DNA of 5,342 nucleotides from JAXIPB01 sp045403155 (GTDB lineage: Bacteria > Actinomycetota > Actinomycetes > Mycobacteriales > Micromonosporaceae). The notes under the pieces are model-generated. The model worked only from the letters and a program-made list of their open reading frames with translations, ran no database searches and was not told the origin of the DNA. The position numbers and the translations under genes are program-made. The stretch spans positions 1 to 5,342 of the forward strand of contig JAXIPB010000008.1 of assembly GCA_045403155.1 (NCBI GenBank), in the 5' to 3' direction. Below, piece after piece: positions 1 through 5,325 of the stretch; the first letter of the stretch is position 1; each line of letters opens with the position of its first letter.

Positions 1-323
1 ATGCGATTCCCTGGCGGGCGGCCTGACGCATCGGTGCGCGGACGGCCATGTACAGGTCGTGGCGCCAATCTTGCCGCCACGCACCGAGAGGTTCTTCTTT
101 GTCGGTCCCGACCTGCCCCATCACCCTCGTGTCGTACGGACCCCGCCGTCCGCACCCCCCTTCTGCCAGAAATTCTCAACGTGTTGGACGCGTTCGTGGG
201 TCGCCGGCGAGCCGTGTCCTGCCTCTCTTGGTCGGCCCAACTCGTTGCAGGTCGGTAGGTGTCGATCGACTACCGCGTGTCTGACGTTCAGCGGGCGGAA
301 CATAACCATCGGAGACCCTCGGC

Positions 324-410
324 ATGGCCGTGACTCACACCATCGCGTCCGCCTACGACGGCGCGGAACTGGGTGGCTGCTTCGGCCAAGCCGTATCGCG
401 AACTAGATGA
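324..410 (+). CDS. Possible 28-residue small protein, function unknown
   Basis: ATG at 324 is preceded by GGAG at 311-314 with a 9-nt gap, a good ribosome binding site. The frame runs 28 codons (begins MAVTHTIASAYDGAEL, ends SRTR) to TGA at 408-410. The peptide has no signal sequence, membrane segment or motif that I recognise. A hairpin at 428-447 lies just downstream and could end a short transcript. It could be a genuine small protein, a leader peptide or the stump of a gene lost by deletion. The main support is the ribosome binding site, so confidence is low. Confidence 0.22.
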   Translation: MAVTHTIASAYDGAELGGCFGQAVSRTR

Positions 411-455
411 TCAAGCCGATCGGTGTTGTCACGTGGCGCGTCGTGACGAGAAGTC

Positions 456-480
456 CGAGGGTCAAACGAGGGTCAAACGA
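456..480. repeat. 11-bp tandem duplication CGAGGGTCAAA
   Basis: CGAGGGTCAAA occurs at 456-466 and again directly at 467-477, followed by a further CGA (478-480). The repeat abuts the hairpin at 481-520 on the 3' side of the tRNA-Pro gene. It may be a slippage product, a binding site for a dimeric protein, or a scar of insertion. Read on the minus strand it gives TCGTTTGACCC twice, just past the hairpin. Confidence 0.7.
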
Positions 481-520
481 TCAACGGCCTACTCTCCGTG
501 ATCGGCGAGCAGGCCGTTGA
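481..520 (-). terminator. Long hairpin 3' of tRNA-Pro, probable terminator
   Basis: TCAACGGCCT (481-490) and AGGCCGTTGA (511-520) are perfect 10-bp inverted arms. Inside, CTC/GAG (492-494 with 507-509) and CCG/CGG (496-498 with 503-505) extend the pairing across single mismatches to a TGAT tetraloop, giving about 16 pairs in 40 nt. It starts 15 nt past the tRNA 3' end on the minus strand. No long T run follows (TCGTTTGACC), which fits the U-poor hairpins common in high-GC actinobacteria. It could also act as a terminator for plus-strand transcription from the 324-410 region. Confidence 0.6.
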
Positions 521-535
521 ACTGGACTTTTCCTG

Positions 536-609
536 TCGGGGTGGCGGGATTTGAACCCACGACCTCTTCGTCCCGAACGAAGCACGCTACCAAGCTGCGC
601 CACACCCCG
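536..609 (-). tRNA. tRNA-Pro (anticodon CGG)
   Basis: The minus strand folds into a complete 74-nt cloverleaf. The acceptor stem is CGGGGTG (609-603) with CACCCCG (543-537) and discriminator A at 536. The D arm is GCGC/GCGT, with loop AGCTTGGTA. The anticodon stem CTTCG/CGAAG closes the loop TTCGGGA, whose positions 34-36 read CGG, decoding the proline codon CCG. The T arm is GTGGG-TTCAAAT-CCCGC. The 3' CCA is not encoded (the DNA continues CAGG), so it must be added by CCA-adding enzyme. CCG is a heavily used proline codon in high-GC genomes. The gene lies downstream of the metallophosphoesterase on the same strand with 59 bp between, and it has its own -10-like element. Confidence 0.97.
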
Positions 610-623
610 AGTTGTGCCGAGCA

Positions 624-652
624 ATAGTAGCCCACGGGTCCGCACAGAACTC
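624..652 (-). promoter_or_regulatory. Candidate promoter of tRNA-Pro
   Basis: On the minus strand TACTAT (629-624) matches the -10 consensus TANNNT and would place the start of transcription about 7-8 nt before the mature tRNA 5' end at 609. Seventeen nucleotides upstream is GAGTTC (652-647), a poor -35 match. The -10 position and quality are good and the -35 is not, so the call is moderate. Confidence 0.4.
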
Positions 653-668
653 CGGGGTATCCAGCCGA

Positions 669-1586
669 TCAGCGAGGCACGAGGGTCAGCAGTGACGCCT
701 CGGGTCGACAGGCGAAACGTACCGGCGCAGTCGGATGCGTGCCCAGCCCCGCTGAGACATGCAGCCAGCTGCCACTGCCGAGCCACCTGTGGAGGCCCTT
801 CGCCATCCGCCGATCCAGCCCGCAGTTGGTCACCAGGGCCCCGACGCCCGGGACGCAGACCTGACCTCCGTGGGTGTGGCCGGCGAGCAGCAGGGAGAAT
901 CCGTCGGCCGCCATTTCGTCCAGCACACGTGGCTCCGGTGAGTGCAGGACACCGATGTGAACGTCGGCGGCACCGTCAGCCGGACCGGCTACCGAGGCGT
1001 AATCGTCCCGCTCGACGTGCGGGTCGTCCACGCCGACGAGTTCGACCTTCTGTCCCCCGGCCTTAAGGGTCACGCGTGCGTTGTTCAGGTCGGCCCATCC
1101 CGCGTCAGTGAGCATCCGGCGAAGTTCCTCATACGGAAGCTCCGCTCCCTGCACGTATTCGCGCTCGCGGTCGAAGTAGCCGAACGGGTTCTTGAAGACG
1201 GGGCCGCGATAGTCGTTCGAGCCGAAGACGAACGCCCCTGGGTACTGGAACAGCGGCCGGTACGCTCGAACGAGCGCGGGTATGGCATCGGTGTGCGCCA
1301 TGTTGTCCCCGGTGAACACGATCAGGTCCGGGTCCAGGCTCGCGAGGTCGGCCACCCATCGCTGCTTACGGCGCTGCCAGGGCATCAGATGGAGGTCGGA
1401 GACGTGCAGCACGCGCAGTGGTTCGGCGTCAGGGCGCAGTATTGGAACGTCGAAGCGGCGCAGCGTGAACAGGTTGCGCTCGACCATCGAGGCGTACGCC
1501 AGCGTGGCGGCCCCGGTGACAGCAATCCCGGCCGCGAGCCGGTACGCGGTGCGCGCTCGCATGGCAGACAGGGTACGGCGCGACAT
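669..1586 (-). CDS. Membrane-anchored metallophosphoesterase (YkuE-like, actinobacterial type)
   Basis: A predicted calcineurin-like metallophosphoesterase of 305 residues from ATG at 1586. Phosphoester hydrolysis at a two-metal centre is expected; the substrate is unknown. An N-terminal hydrophobic segment (about 14-33) suggests a membrane anchor. Metal-binding motifs appear in order: SDLHL (63-67, D64 and H66), GDN (93-95), GSND (122-125, in place of the usual GNHD), VLHSPEP (213-219, H215) and GHTHGGQ (236-242, H237 and H239). The relatives are proteins like M. tuberculosis Rv3683, which is also next to ponA2. Start choice: GTG at 1604 (311 residues) and ATG at 1562 (297 residues) are alternatives, and none has a strong ribosome binding site. 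The gene is divergent from yqeY and is followed by tRNA-Pro. It probably acts at the cell envelope or on a phospholipid-type substrate, by analogy with YkuE and LpxH-like enzymes, but this is inference. Confidence 0.9.
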   Translation of the reverse strand: MSRRTLSAMRARTAYRLAAGIAVTGAATLAYASMVERNLFTLRRFDVPILRPDAEPLRVLHVSDLHLMPWQRRKQRWVADLASLDPDLIVFTGDNMAHTDAIPALVRAYRPLFQYPGAFVFGSNDYRGPVFKNPFGYFDREREYVQGAELPYEELRRMLTDAGWADLNNARVTLKAGGQKVELVGVDDPHVERDDYASVAGPADGAADVHIGVLHSPEPRVLDEMAADGFSLLLAGHTHGGQVCVPGVGALVTNCGLDRRMAKGLHRWLGSGSWLHVSAGLGTHPTAPVRFACRPEASLLTLVPR

Positions 1587-1621
1587 CGAGTACCGCCCAA
1601 CCACGTGTACCGTCCGAAGGC
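1571..1621. repeat. Three 17-bp near-repeats in a divergent start region
   Basis: GTAC occurs at 1573-1576, 1590-1593 and 1607-1610, exactly 17 bp apart. Aligned as units 1571-1587, 1588-1604 and 1605-1621, nine of seventeen positions are identical in all three (pattern GnGTACnGnnCnAnnnC). The block ends directly before the GTG start of yqeY and covers the proposed phosphoesterase starts at 1604 and 1586. Iteron-like spacing near one and a half helical turns could mark an operator, but part of the block may be coding and chance cannot be excluded. Confidence 0.4.
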
Positions 1622-2074
1622 GTGAGCAATCTCAAGGCCCGACTGGAAGCCGATCTCCGCGAGTCGATGAAGGCGCGCGACGAGACGGTCACCTCGACGC
1701 TACGGATGGCTCTGGCCGCGGTGCGGACGGCCGAGGTGGCCGGAAAGGCCGCCAAGGAGCTGACCGACGGCGAAGTGCTCGGCGTCCTCACCAAGGAGGC
1801 GAAAAAGCGCAGAGAGGCCGCCGACGCGTTCGCAAACGCCGGCCGAAGCGAATCCGCGGAGAAGGAACTGGCCGAGGAGGGAGTTCTCGAGCGCTATCTG
1901 CCGGCCCAACTGTCAGACGCCGAGATCGCCGATCTTGTCGAGAACGCGCTATCGGAGGGCGGCTTCAGCTCGATGGCCCAGATGGGTCCGGCGATGAAGG
2001 CCGCGCAGGCCGCCGTGGCCGGCCGCGCCGAGGGCGGTCGCGTCGCGGCCGAGGTCCGCCGCCAGCTCACCTAA
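1622..2074 (+). CDS. GatB/YqeY family protein
   Basis: A 150-residue protein, the usual family length, with a GTG start. YqeY proteins resemble the C-terminal tRNA-binding helical domain of GatB, the amidotransferase subunit that makes Gln-tRNA or Asn-tRNA, but they stand alone. A tRNA-related or amidase-related role is assumed and not established. Family features seen are the N-terminal helix with LKARLEADLRESMKARD (4-20), the segment STLRMALAAVRTAEV (25-39), EAKKRREAADAFANAGR (59-75), YLPAQLS (92-98), and the C-terminal MGPAMKAAQ (121-129) then GRAEGGRV (134-141), equivalent to the MGKVM...GRADG region of other members. AAGG at 1617-1620 lies only 1 nt from the GTG, too close for a normal ribosome binding site, so leaderless translation is possible. 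The gene is cytosolic and highly charged. It converges on the penicillin-binding protein gene. Confidence 0.93.
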   Translation: MSNLKARLEADLRESMKARDETVTSTLRMALAAVRTAEVAGKAAKELTDGEVLGVLTKEAKKRREAADAFANAGRSESAEKELAEEGVLERYLPAQLSDAEIADLVENALSEGGFSSMAQMGPAMKAAQAAVAGRAEGGRVAAEVRRQLT

Positions 2075-2111
2075 CCCCGGAGCCGCCGGCGCGCCGCCCC
2101 ACGCTCTCCAC

Positions 2112-2198
2112 CCCTCAAGATCCCCGTGATCATGACCTCACGGTGCCGAAATGGCGCCGATCATGACCCGCAGGTCATGATCGGCGCGATCTTGAGGG
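2112..2198. repeat. Nested three-way inverted repeat between convergent genes (bidirectional terminator or REP-like element)
   Basis: Outer arms CCCTCAAGATC (2112-2122) and GATCTTGAGGG (2188-2198) pair perfectly over 11 bp. They enclose two hairpins: CCGTGA/TCACGG (2124-2129 with 2138-2143), and a perfect 15-bp stem (2154-2168 with 2173-2187) closed by loop CGCA. GATCATGACC occurs at 2128-2137 and 2159-2168 and its complement GGTCATGATC at 2173-2182, so the first copy could compete with the second for pairing. Lying between convergent stop codons at 2074 and 2207, it can terminate transcription both ways. No T run follows on either strand. The modular palindromes also look like a repetitive extragenic element; copies elsewhere in the genome cannot be seen here. 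Confidence 0.75.
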
Positions 2199-2206
2199 CG
2201 CGATCG

Positions 2207-4621
2207 TTAGCCGCCGGGCGGGGAGGGGCTCGGCGGGGCTGGGCCGCCCTTTCCGTTGCTCACGTAGATCGTGACCGAACCACCCTTGCTCGTTGAGCCG
2301 GTCGGGTCAGTCTTCGCGGCCGTGCCGTCGGGGCAGGGCGAGTCGATCTTCTCGGTGTCAACAAAAACGTCGAAGCCGGCGTCACTGATCAGCTCCCGGG
2401 CGACGCTGACCTTCTTACAGGTGACCCTGGGAATGCCGACCCTCTTGCCCTGCACAAGGATCTTTGGTGGATTGATGAACTGGATCTTCGGCTTGCCCGC
2501 CACGGCTTCGCGCATGGTGTGGGTCGCCGCCCGGTTGGCTCTTCGTGGTGCCTCCGGGTTGTGCTTCGTCTGCGCGAAGTCGGGGTTGGCCAGGGTCGCG
2601 GCGATGGCTAGGTGTTTCGTGCTGATGGCGAGGTTCGCGGTCCAGTTGAAGTCGGAGGTGCCGGTCTTGCCGAAGATCGGGTGGCCCACCGACTGCGCGA
2701 TCCGGCCCGTGCGACCGTTCCCCATGGTGAAATACCCGCCGGTCGTGCCGCCCGAGCAGTGGTGAAGACCGCCTTGGTCGTAGATCGGGCAGCGGGCCGC
2801 GTCGATCGCCGCGCGGGCGATCTCCGGCTTGATCACCTGCCTGCAGCGAGGCTTGGTGACGTCTTGAATCTTCTCGCCTTTGATATTGAAGATGTCGATC
2901 ACCGGCATGGGCTGGCAGTATTTGCCGTCCGCGGCGAGCGTCGCGTACGCGTTGGCCAGCTCCAGTGGAACGGTGTCGGTGACGCCGATGGTGAACGGGC
3001 CGAACCCCTTCGCACGGTCGGGATTGGTGAATTTGATGTCCTCCGTGTTGCGGTACTGGATGCCCAACCGCTTGGACATTTCGATGACCCTGTCGGCGCC
3101 CACCTTCTCCTGCAGGGGAACGAAGTAGGTGTTTACGGACAACCCGAAGCCGGACCACATGTTTCGAGGACCATTCATGCTCGGGGAAGCGTTCCTCGGG
3201 CACCAGTGCACCCGGTCCGGGCAGACCGAGATGTCCTCCGTGCCGACGATGTAGATGGGGGACTTATACGGCGACCTGGCATTGATGGTGAAGTCGAGCG
3301 GATAGCCCTTCTCCAGCGCGGCCAGCATCGTGAAGATCTTGAACGCCGACCCGGCCTTGTAGCCGCTGATGTCGCCGCCGCCGCTGATGATCGGGTTTGT
3401 CGTCGTAGGGTAGGTCCCCCTGATGCCCTTGCTCCGCTTCGCCGGGTCGGACGAGGTGCCGTTCTTGCTCGTGTCGAGGCCATAGTTGCGGTTCGCCGCC
3501 ATGGCCCGCACATACCCTGTACCCGGTTCTATTGCCGCGAGCATGAGCGCGTCGGAGTTGCCGGTCTTGAGTTCCTTCTCGACGTTCTTCTTCGCCGAGG
3601 CCTGAATCTTCACGTCCAGCGTGGTGACGATGCGGTAGCCGCCGGACTTGAGCCGGTTCTCGCGCTCAGCCTCGTCCTGACCGAACTCCTTCTGGCCGAT
3701 CCACCAGCGGTAGAAGTAGTCGCAGAAGAAGCCCCAGTGCGCGACCGTGGTGGAGACGCAACCGTTCGGCGTGCGGACGCCGGTGACCTTGAGCTCGGCC
3801 TTCTGCGCCGTCTCCGATTCCGCCGCGGAGACCATGCCGAGGTCGACCATCTGCTCCAGAACATACGTCCGGCGCTGCAGCGCCCTCGGGCGCCCCGTCT
3901 CCGTCACCGGGTCGAAGTCCGTCGGCGCCTTGGGCAGGCTGGCGAGTAGCGCCGCCTCCTCGAGCTTGAGGTCCTTGGGCTCCTTGTTGAAGTACACCTG
4001 GCTGGCCGCGTAGATGCCGTACGCGCCGTGCCCGAAGGCCGCGATGTTGAGGTAGTTCTCGAGAATCTGGTCCTTGGTGAGCACGGTCTCCAAAGCAATT
4101 GCGAGCCGGGCCTCACGAAGCTTGCGCGCGTTGGTCTTCTCGGTGGCGGCGATGACCTCGGCCGGGCTGGTCGCCGAATATGTGATCGCCTGCCGGACGT
4201 ACTGCATGGTGAGTGTGGATGCGCCCTGGCTCGACTCGGTCTGCTGGTTCGCCACGAAGGCACGGATGATGCCCTGCATGTCGACCCCGTTGTGCTCGTA
4301 GAACCGCTGGTCCTCGGCCGCGATGATCGCGTCTCGCATGACCTTGGGGACCTGGGAGAGCGGGATGTCGTGGCGGTTCTCGTCATAGAACATCGCGAGC
4401 AGGCTCTTGCCGTCGTTCGCATAGACGTACGTGATCTGCGGCGGCGTAGGGACATTCAACTCCGTGGGAAGTTCGCCGAACGTGTCGGCGCCGGCCTTGG
4501 CCGCGAGACCACCCATGGCGATCGCGGGAAAGGCAGCCGCCGCAACCACGATGCCGGCGAGAACACCACAAATCAGGAGCGATGCCGCGTTGGCAAACAG
4601 GCTTCTGTCACGCTGGCGCAT
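2207..4621 (-). CDS. Class A penicillin-binding protein, PonA2-type (transglycosylase/transpeptidase with PASTA domain)
   Basis: An 804-residue bifunctional enzyme that polymerises lipid II into glycan strands and crosslinks the stem peptides outside the membrane. Order of parts: a short basic N terminus; a membrane anchor (about 12-36); a GT51 transglycosylase with EDQRFYEHNGVD (103-114, catalytic E103), GASTLTMQYVR (133-143), the RKLRE segment (166-170) and NYLN...FGHGAYGI (189-203); a transpeptidase with SAFK (425-428, nucleophile S425), SVN (495-497) and KTGT (652-655); one PASTA-like repeat (about 730-790); and a Pro/Gly-rich tail. All catalytic motifs are intact. Ten extracytoplasmic cysteines fall in close pairs. 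ATG at 4621 puts a short basic stretch before the anchor, and GGTGA at 4631-4627 is a fair ribosome binding site with 5 nt spacing. GTG at 4630 is an alternative, and the frame stays open upstream to 4756 with non-protein-like sequence. The divergent wblA neighbour matches mycobacterial ponA2-whiB4. Confidence 0.96.
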   Translation of the reverse strand: MRQRDRSLFANAASLLICGVLAGIVVAAAAFPAIAMGGLAAKAGADTFGELPTELNVPTPPQITYVYANDGKSLLAMFYDENRHDIPLSQVPKVMRDAIIAAEDQRFYEHNGVDMQGIIRAFVANQQTESSQGASTLTMQYVRQAITYSATSPAEVIAATEKTNARKLREARLAIALETVLTKDQILENYLNIAAFGHGAYGIYAASQVYFNKEPKDLKLEEAALLASLPKAPTDFDPVTETGRPRALQRRTYVLEQMVDLGMVSAAESETAQKAELKVTGVRTPNGCVSTTVAHWGFFCDYFYRWWIGQKEFGQDEAERENRLKSGGYRIVTTLDVKIQASAKKNVEKELKTGNSDALMLAAIEPGTGYVRAMAANRNYGLDTSKNGTSSDPAKRSKGIRGTYPTTTNPIISGGGDISGYKAGSAFKIFTMLAALEKGYPLDFTINARSPYKSPIYIVGTEDISVCPDRVHWCPRNASPSMNGPRNMWSGFGLSVNTYFVPLQEKVGADRVIEMSKRLGIQYRNTEDIKFTNPDRAKGFGPFTIGVTDTVPLELANAYATLAADGKYCQPMPVIDIFNIKGEKIQDVTKPRCRQVIKPEIARAAIDAARCPIYDQGGLHHCSGGTTGGYFTMGNGRTGRIAQSVGHPIFGKTGTSDFNWTANLAISTKHLAIAATLANPDFAQTKHNPEAPRRANRAATHTMREAVAGKPKIQFINPPKILVQGKRVGIPRVTCKKVSVARELISDAGFDVFVDTEKIDSPCPDGTAAKTDPTGSTSKGGSVTIYVSNGKGGPAPPSPSPPGG

Positions 4622-4823
4622 CCAAGTCACCGCCACAGGGTAAAGGACAGGGCAGACATCCGGGGGTGGGGCTCGGCGCCTTTGATCATGGCAACGCAAA
4701 GCCACCCCGCCATCAATAAGACGCCCGGGTGCGGTGCGGGGGTTTCTCCAATCCACTGTCGACTTTCGGCACCTGTCGCTCCGTCACATGATCGAACGGG
4801 CGTCCCCACGCGCCCAGGGCCTC

Positions 4824-4851
4824 ACCGGACGTACGCAGGAGCATGTCCGGT
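4824..4851. repeat. Inverted repeat A upstream of wblA
   Basis: ACCGGAC (4824-4830) and GTCCGGT (4845-4851) form perfect 7-bp arms around a 14-nt centre GTACGCAGGAGCAT. The centre and arms resemble those of inverted repeat B 57 bp further on (shared CGGAC, TACG, GAGCATG and TCCGG). This suggests two copies of an operator or a duplicated hairpin. Confidence 0.55.
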
Positions 4852-4873
4852 TTTGCGGATTTCTGGCACAACG

Positions 4874-4903
4874 TTGCGTAATCGGACCACTACGGAGCAT
4901 GAT
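4874..4903 (+). promoter_or_regulatory. Candidate wblA promoter
   Basis: TTGCGT (4874-4879) and CATGAT (4898-4903) are separated by 18 nt and match the -35 and -10 consensus moderately. A second weak pair, TTGCGG (4853-4858) and CGTAAT (4877-4882), with 18 nt between, lies just upstream. The proposed -10 sits in inverted repeat B, which would allow direct repression. The consensus match is imperfect, so this is a suggestion only. Confidence 0.3.
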
Positions 4904-4909
4904 GGTCCG
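4883..4909. repeat. Inverted repeat B upstream of wblA
   Basis: CGGACCA (4883-4889) and TGGTCCG (4903-4909) form perfect 7-bp arms around a 13-nt centre CTACGGAGCATGA. It shares CGGAC, TACG, GAGCATG and TCCGG in the same order with inverted repeat A, 57 bp upstream. It overlaps the candidate -10 element, a position suited to a repressor or autoregulatory site. Confidence 0.55.
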
Positions 4910-5031
4910 GCGAGACTGCGTTTCTCGCACATGGCAGCCCACACGGTCGTCGGGACACGCGCCGACCGCGCCGAGCCAGTCACCACCCACGCCGGTGGCG
5001 GGGAGCAGAGGAAAAGGGGGGACGTCGACAC

Positions 5032-5325
5032 ATGGGGATGATCGCCGACTGGCCTAGTCAGGCGGCGTGCCGGAACGGAGATCCGGACGCGCTGTTTGTG
5101 CAGGGTGCTGAACAGAACGTGGCCAAGAGGATCTGCCGTGGATGTCCAGTGCGCTACGAATGCCTCGCTGATGCGCTGGACAACCGCATCGAATTCGGGG
5201 TCTGGGGCGGTATGACGGAGCGCGAGCGCCGCGCTCTGCTTCGCCGGCATCCCAGCGTAGCGAGCTGGCGGCGCATGTTCGAGGCCGCGATCCAGCAGAA
5301 AGACCTCGTGCGCGCTGGAGGCTGA
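5032..5325 (+). CDS. WhiB-family iron-sulfur transcriptional regulator WblA (WhiB4 type)
   Basis: A 97-residue cytosolic WhiB protein. Four cysteines, C13, C35, C38 and C44 (C-x21-C-x2-C-x5-C), bind the [4Fe-4S] cluster. The GVWGG turn (56-60) is followed by the basic stretch TERERRALLRRH (62-73) that binds DNA. The sequence agrees closely with my memory of Streptomyces WblA, including FVQGA, CLADALDNR and EFGVWGGMTERERRALLRR, and less with M. tuberculosis WhiB4. WblA controls development, antibiotic production and oxidative-stress genes, and WhiB proteins commonly act through the primary sigma factor. ATG at 5032 has AGGGGGGA at 5015-5022 with 9 nt spacing; the internal ATG at 5038 is too far. 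At 97 residues it is somewhat shorter at the C terminus than the roughly 110-120 residues I recall for relatives. It is divergent from the penicillin-binding protein gene. Confidence 0.96.
   Translation: MGMIADWPSQAACRNGDPDALFVQGAEQNVAKRICRGCPVRYECLADALDNRIEFGVWGGMTERERRALLRRHPSVASWRRMFEAAIQQKDLVRAGG

Larger units (their letters stand above)
1..480. other. Gene-poor region with no recognisable protein gene
   Basis: No reading frame here gives a protein I recognise. The open frames at 1-258 and 59-406 (plus strand) translate into low-complexity, Arg/Pro/Ser-rich sequence without a domain. What can be seen is a 7-bp inverted repeat (58-64 with 75-81), a 6-bp one (253-258 with 270-275), a small frame with a good ribosome binding site (324-410), a hairpin at 428-447 (GTCACG/CGTGAC) and an 11-bp tandem repeat at 456-477. 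The region lies on the 3' side of a tRNA gene, a usual site for integrated elements, but I see no integrase and no copy of the tRNA 3' end. It may be ordinary spacer or a decayed insertion. Confidence 0.5.
4622..5031. promoter_or_regulatory. Divergent control region between the penicillin-binding protein gene and wblA
   Basis: This 410-bp stretch has no convincing gene; frames crossing it are arginine-rich or antisense to wblA. It must hold promoters for both flanking genes. On the wblA side are two related inverted repeats (4824-4851 and 4883-4909), candidate promoter elements overlapping the second, and the wblA ribosome binding site (AGGGGGGA, 5015-5022). The distance from the candidate -10 to the wblA start is about 128 nt, so a long 5' untranslated region is likely. 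On the other side I find no clear -35/-10 pair. TACCCT (4642-4637, minus) fits TANNNT but lacks a -35 partner. A 5-bp hairpin CCACC/GGTGG (4983-4987 with 4994-4998) lies shortly before the wblA ribosome binding site. Confidence 0.6.

Noticed and set aside
59..406. A 115-codon plus-strand frame in the left region
   Set aside because: Its start has no convincing ribosome binding site. The translation lacks any family signature and becomes Arg-rich and disordered, so it is not supported as a gene.
942..1625. A 227-codon plus-strand frame opposite the phosphoesterase
   Set aside because: It is antisense to a gene with clear catalytic motifs and shows no family features of its own. It ends just past the yqeY start.
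1282..2166. A 294-codon plus-strand frame spanning the phosphoesterase start and yqeY
   Set aside because: It overlaps the true yqeY frame throughout and translates to Arg/Gly-rich sequence, a frame shadow.
2612..3949. A 445-codon open frame on the plus strand
   Set aside because: It is fully antisense to the penicillin-binding protein, whose motifs are all intact. The translation is rich in Arg, Val, Asp and Leu without domains, which is typical of the mirror frame of high-GC genes.
4622..4756. 45-residue N-terminal extension of the penicillin-binding protein frame, up to position 4756 on the minus strand
   Set aside because: The extension does not look like protein and would put a non-hydrophobic stretch before the membrane anchor. 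ATG at 4621 gives a normal short basic N terminus and has a ribosome binding site.
4028..5041. A 337-codon plus-strand frame running from inside the penicillin-binding protein gene to the wblA start
   Set aside because: More than half of it is antisense to the transglycosylase domain, and the rest reads through the divergent control region as low-complexity sequence. No domain is recognisable.
4822..5250. A 142-codon minus-strand frame opposite wblA
   Set aside because: It is antisense to wblA, which has the four conserved cysteines and the GVWGG motif. The mirror frame has no domain.
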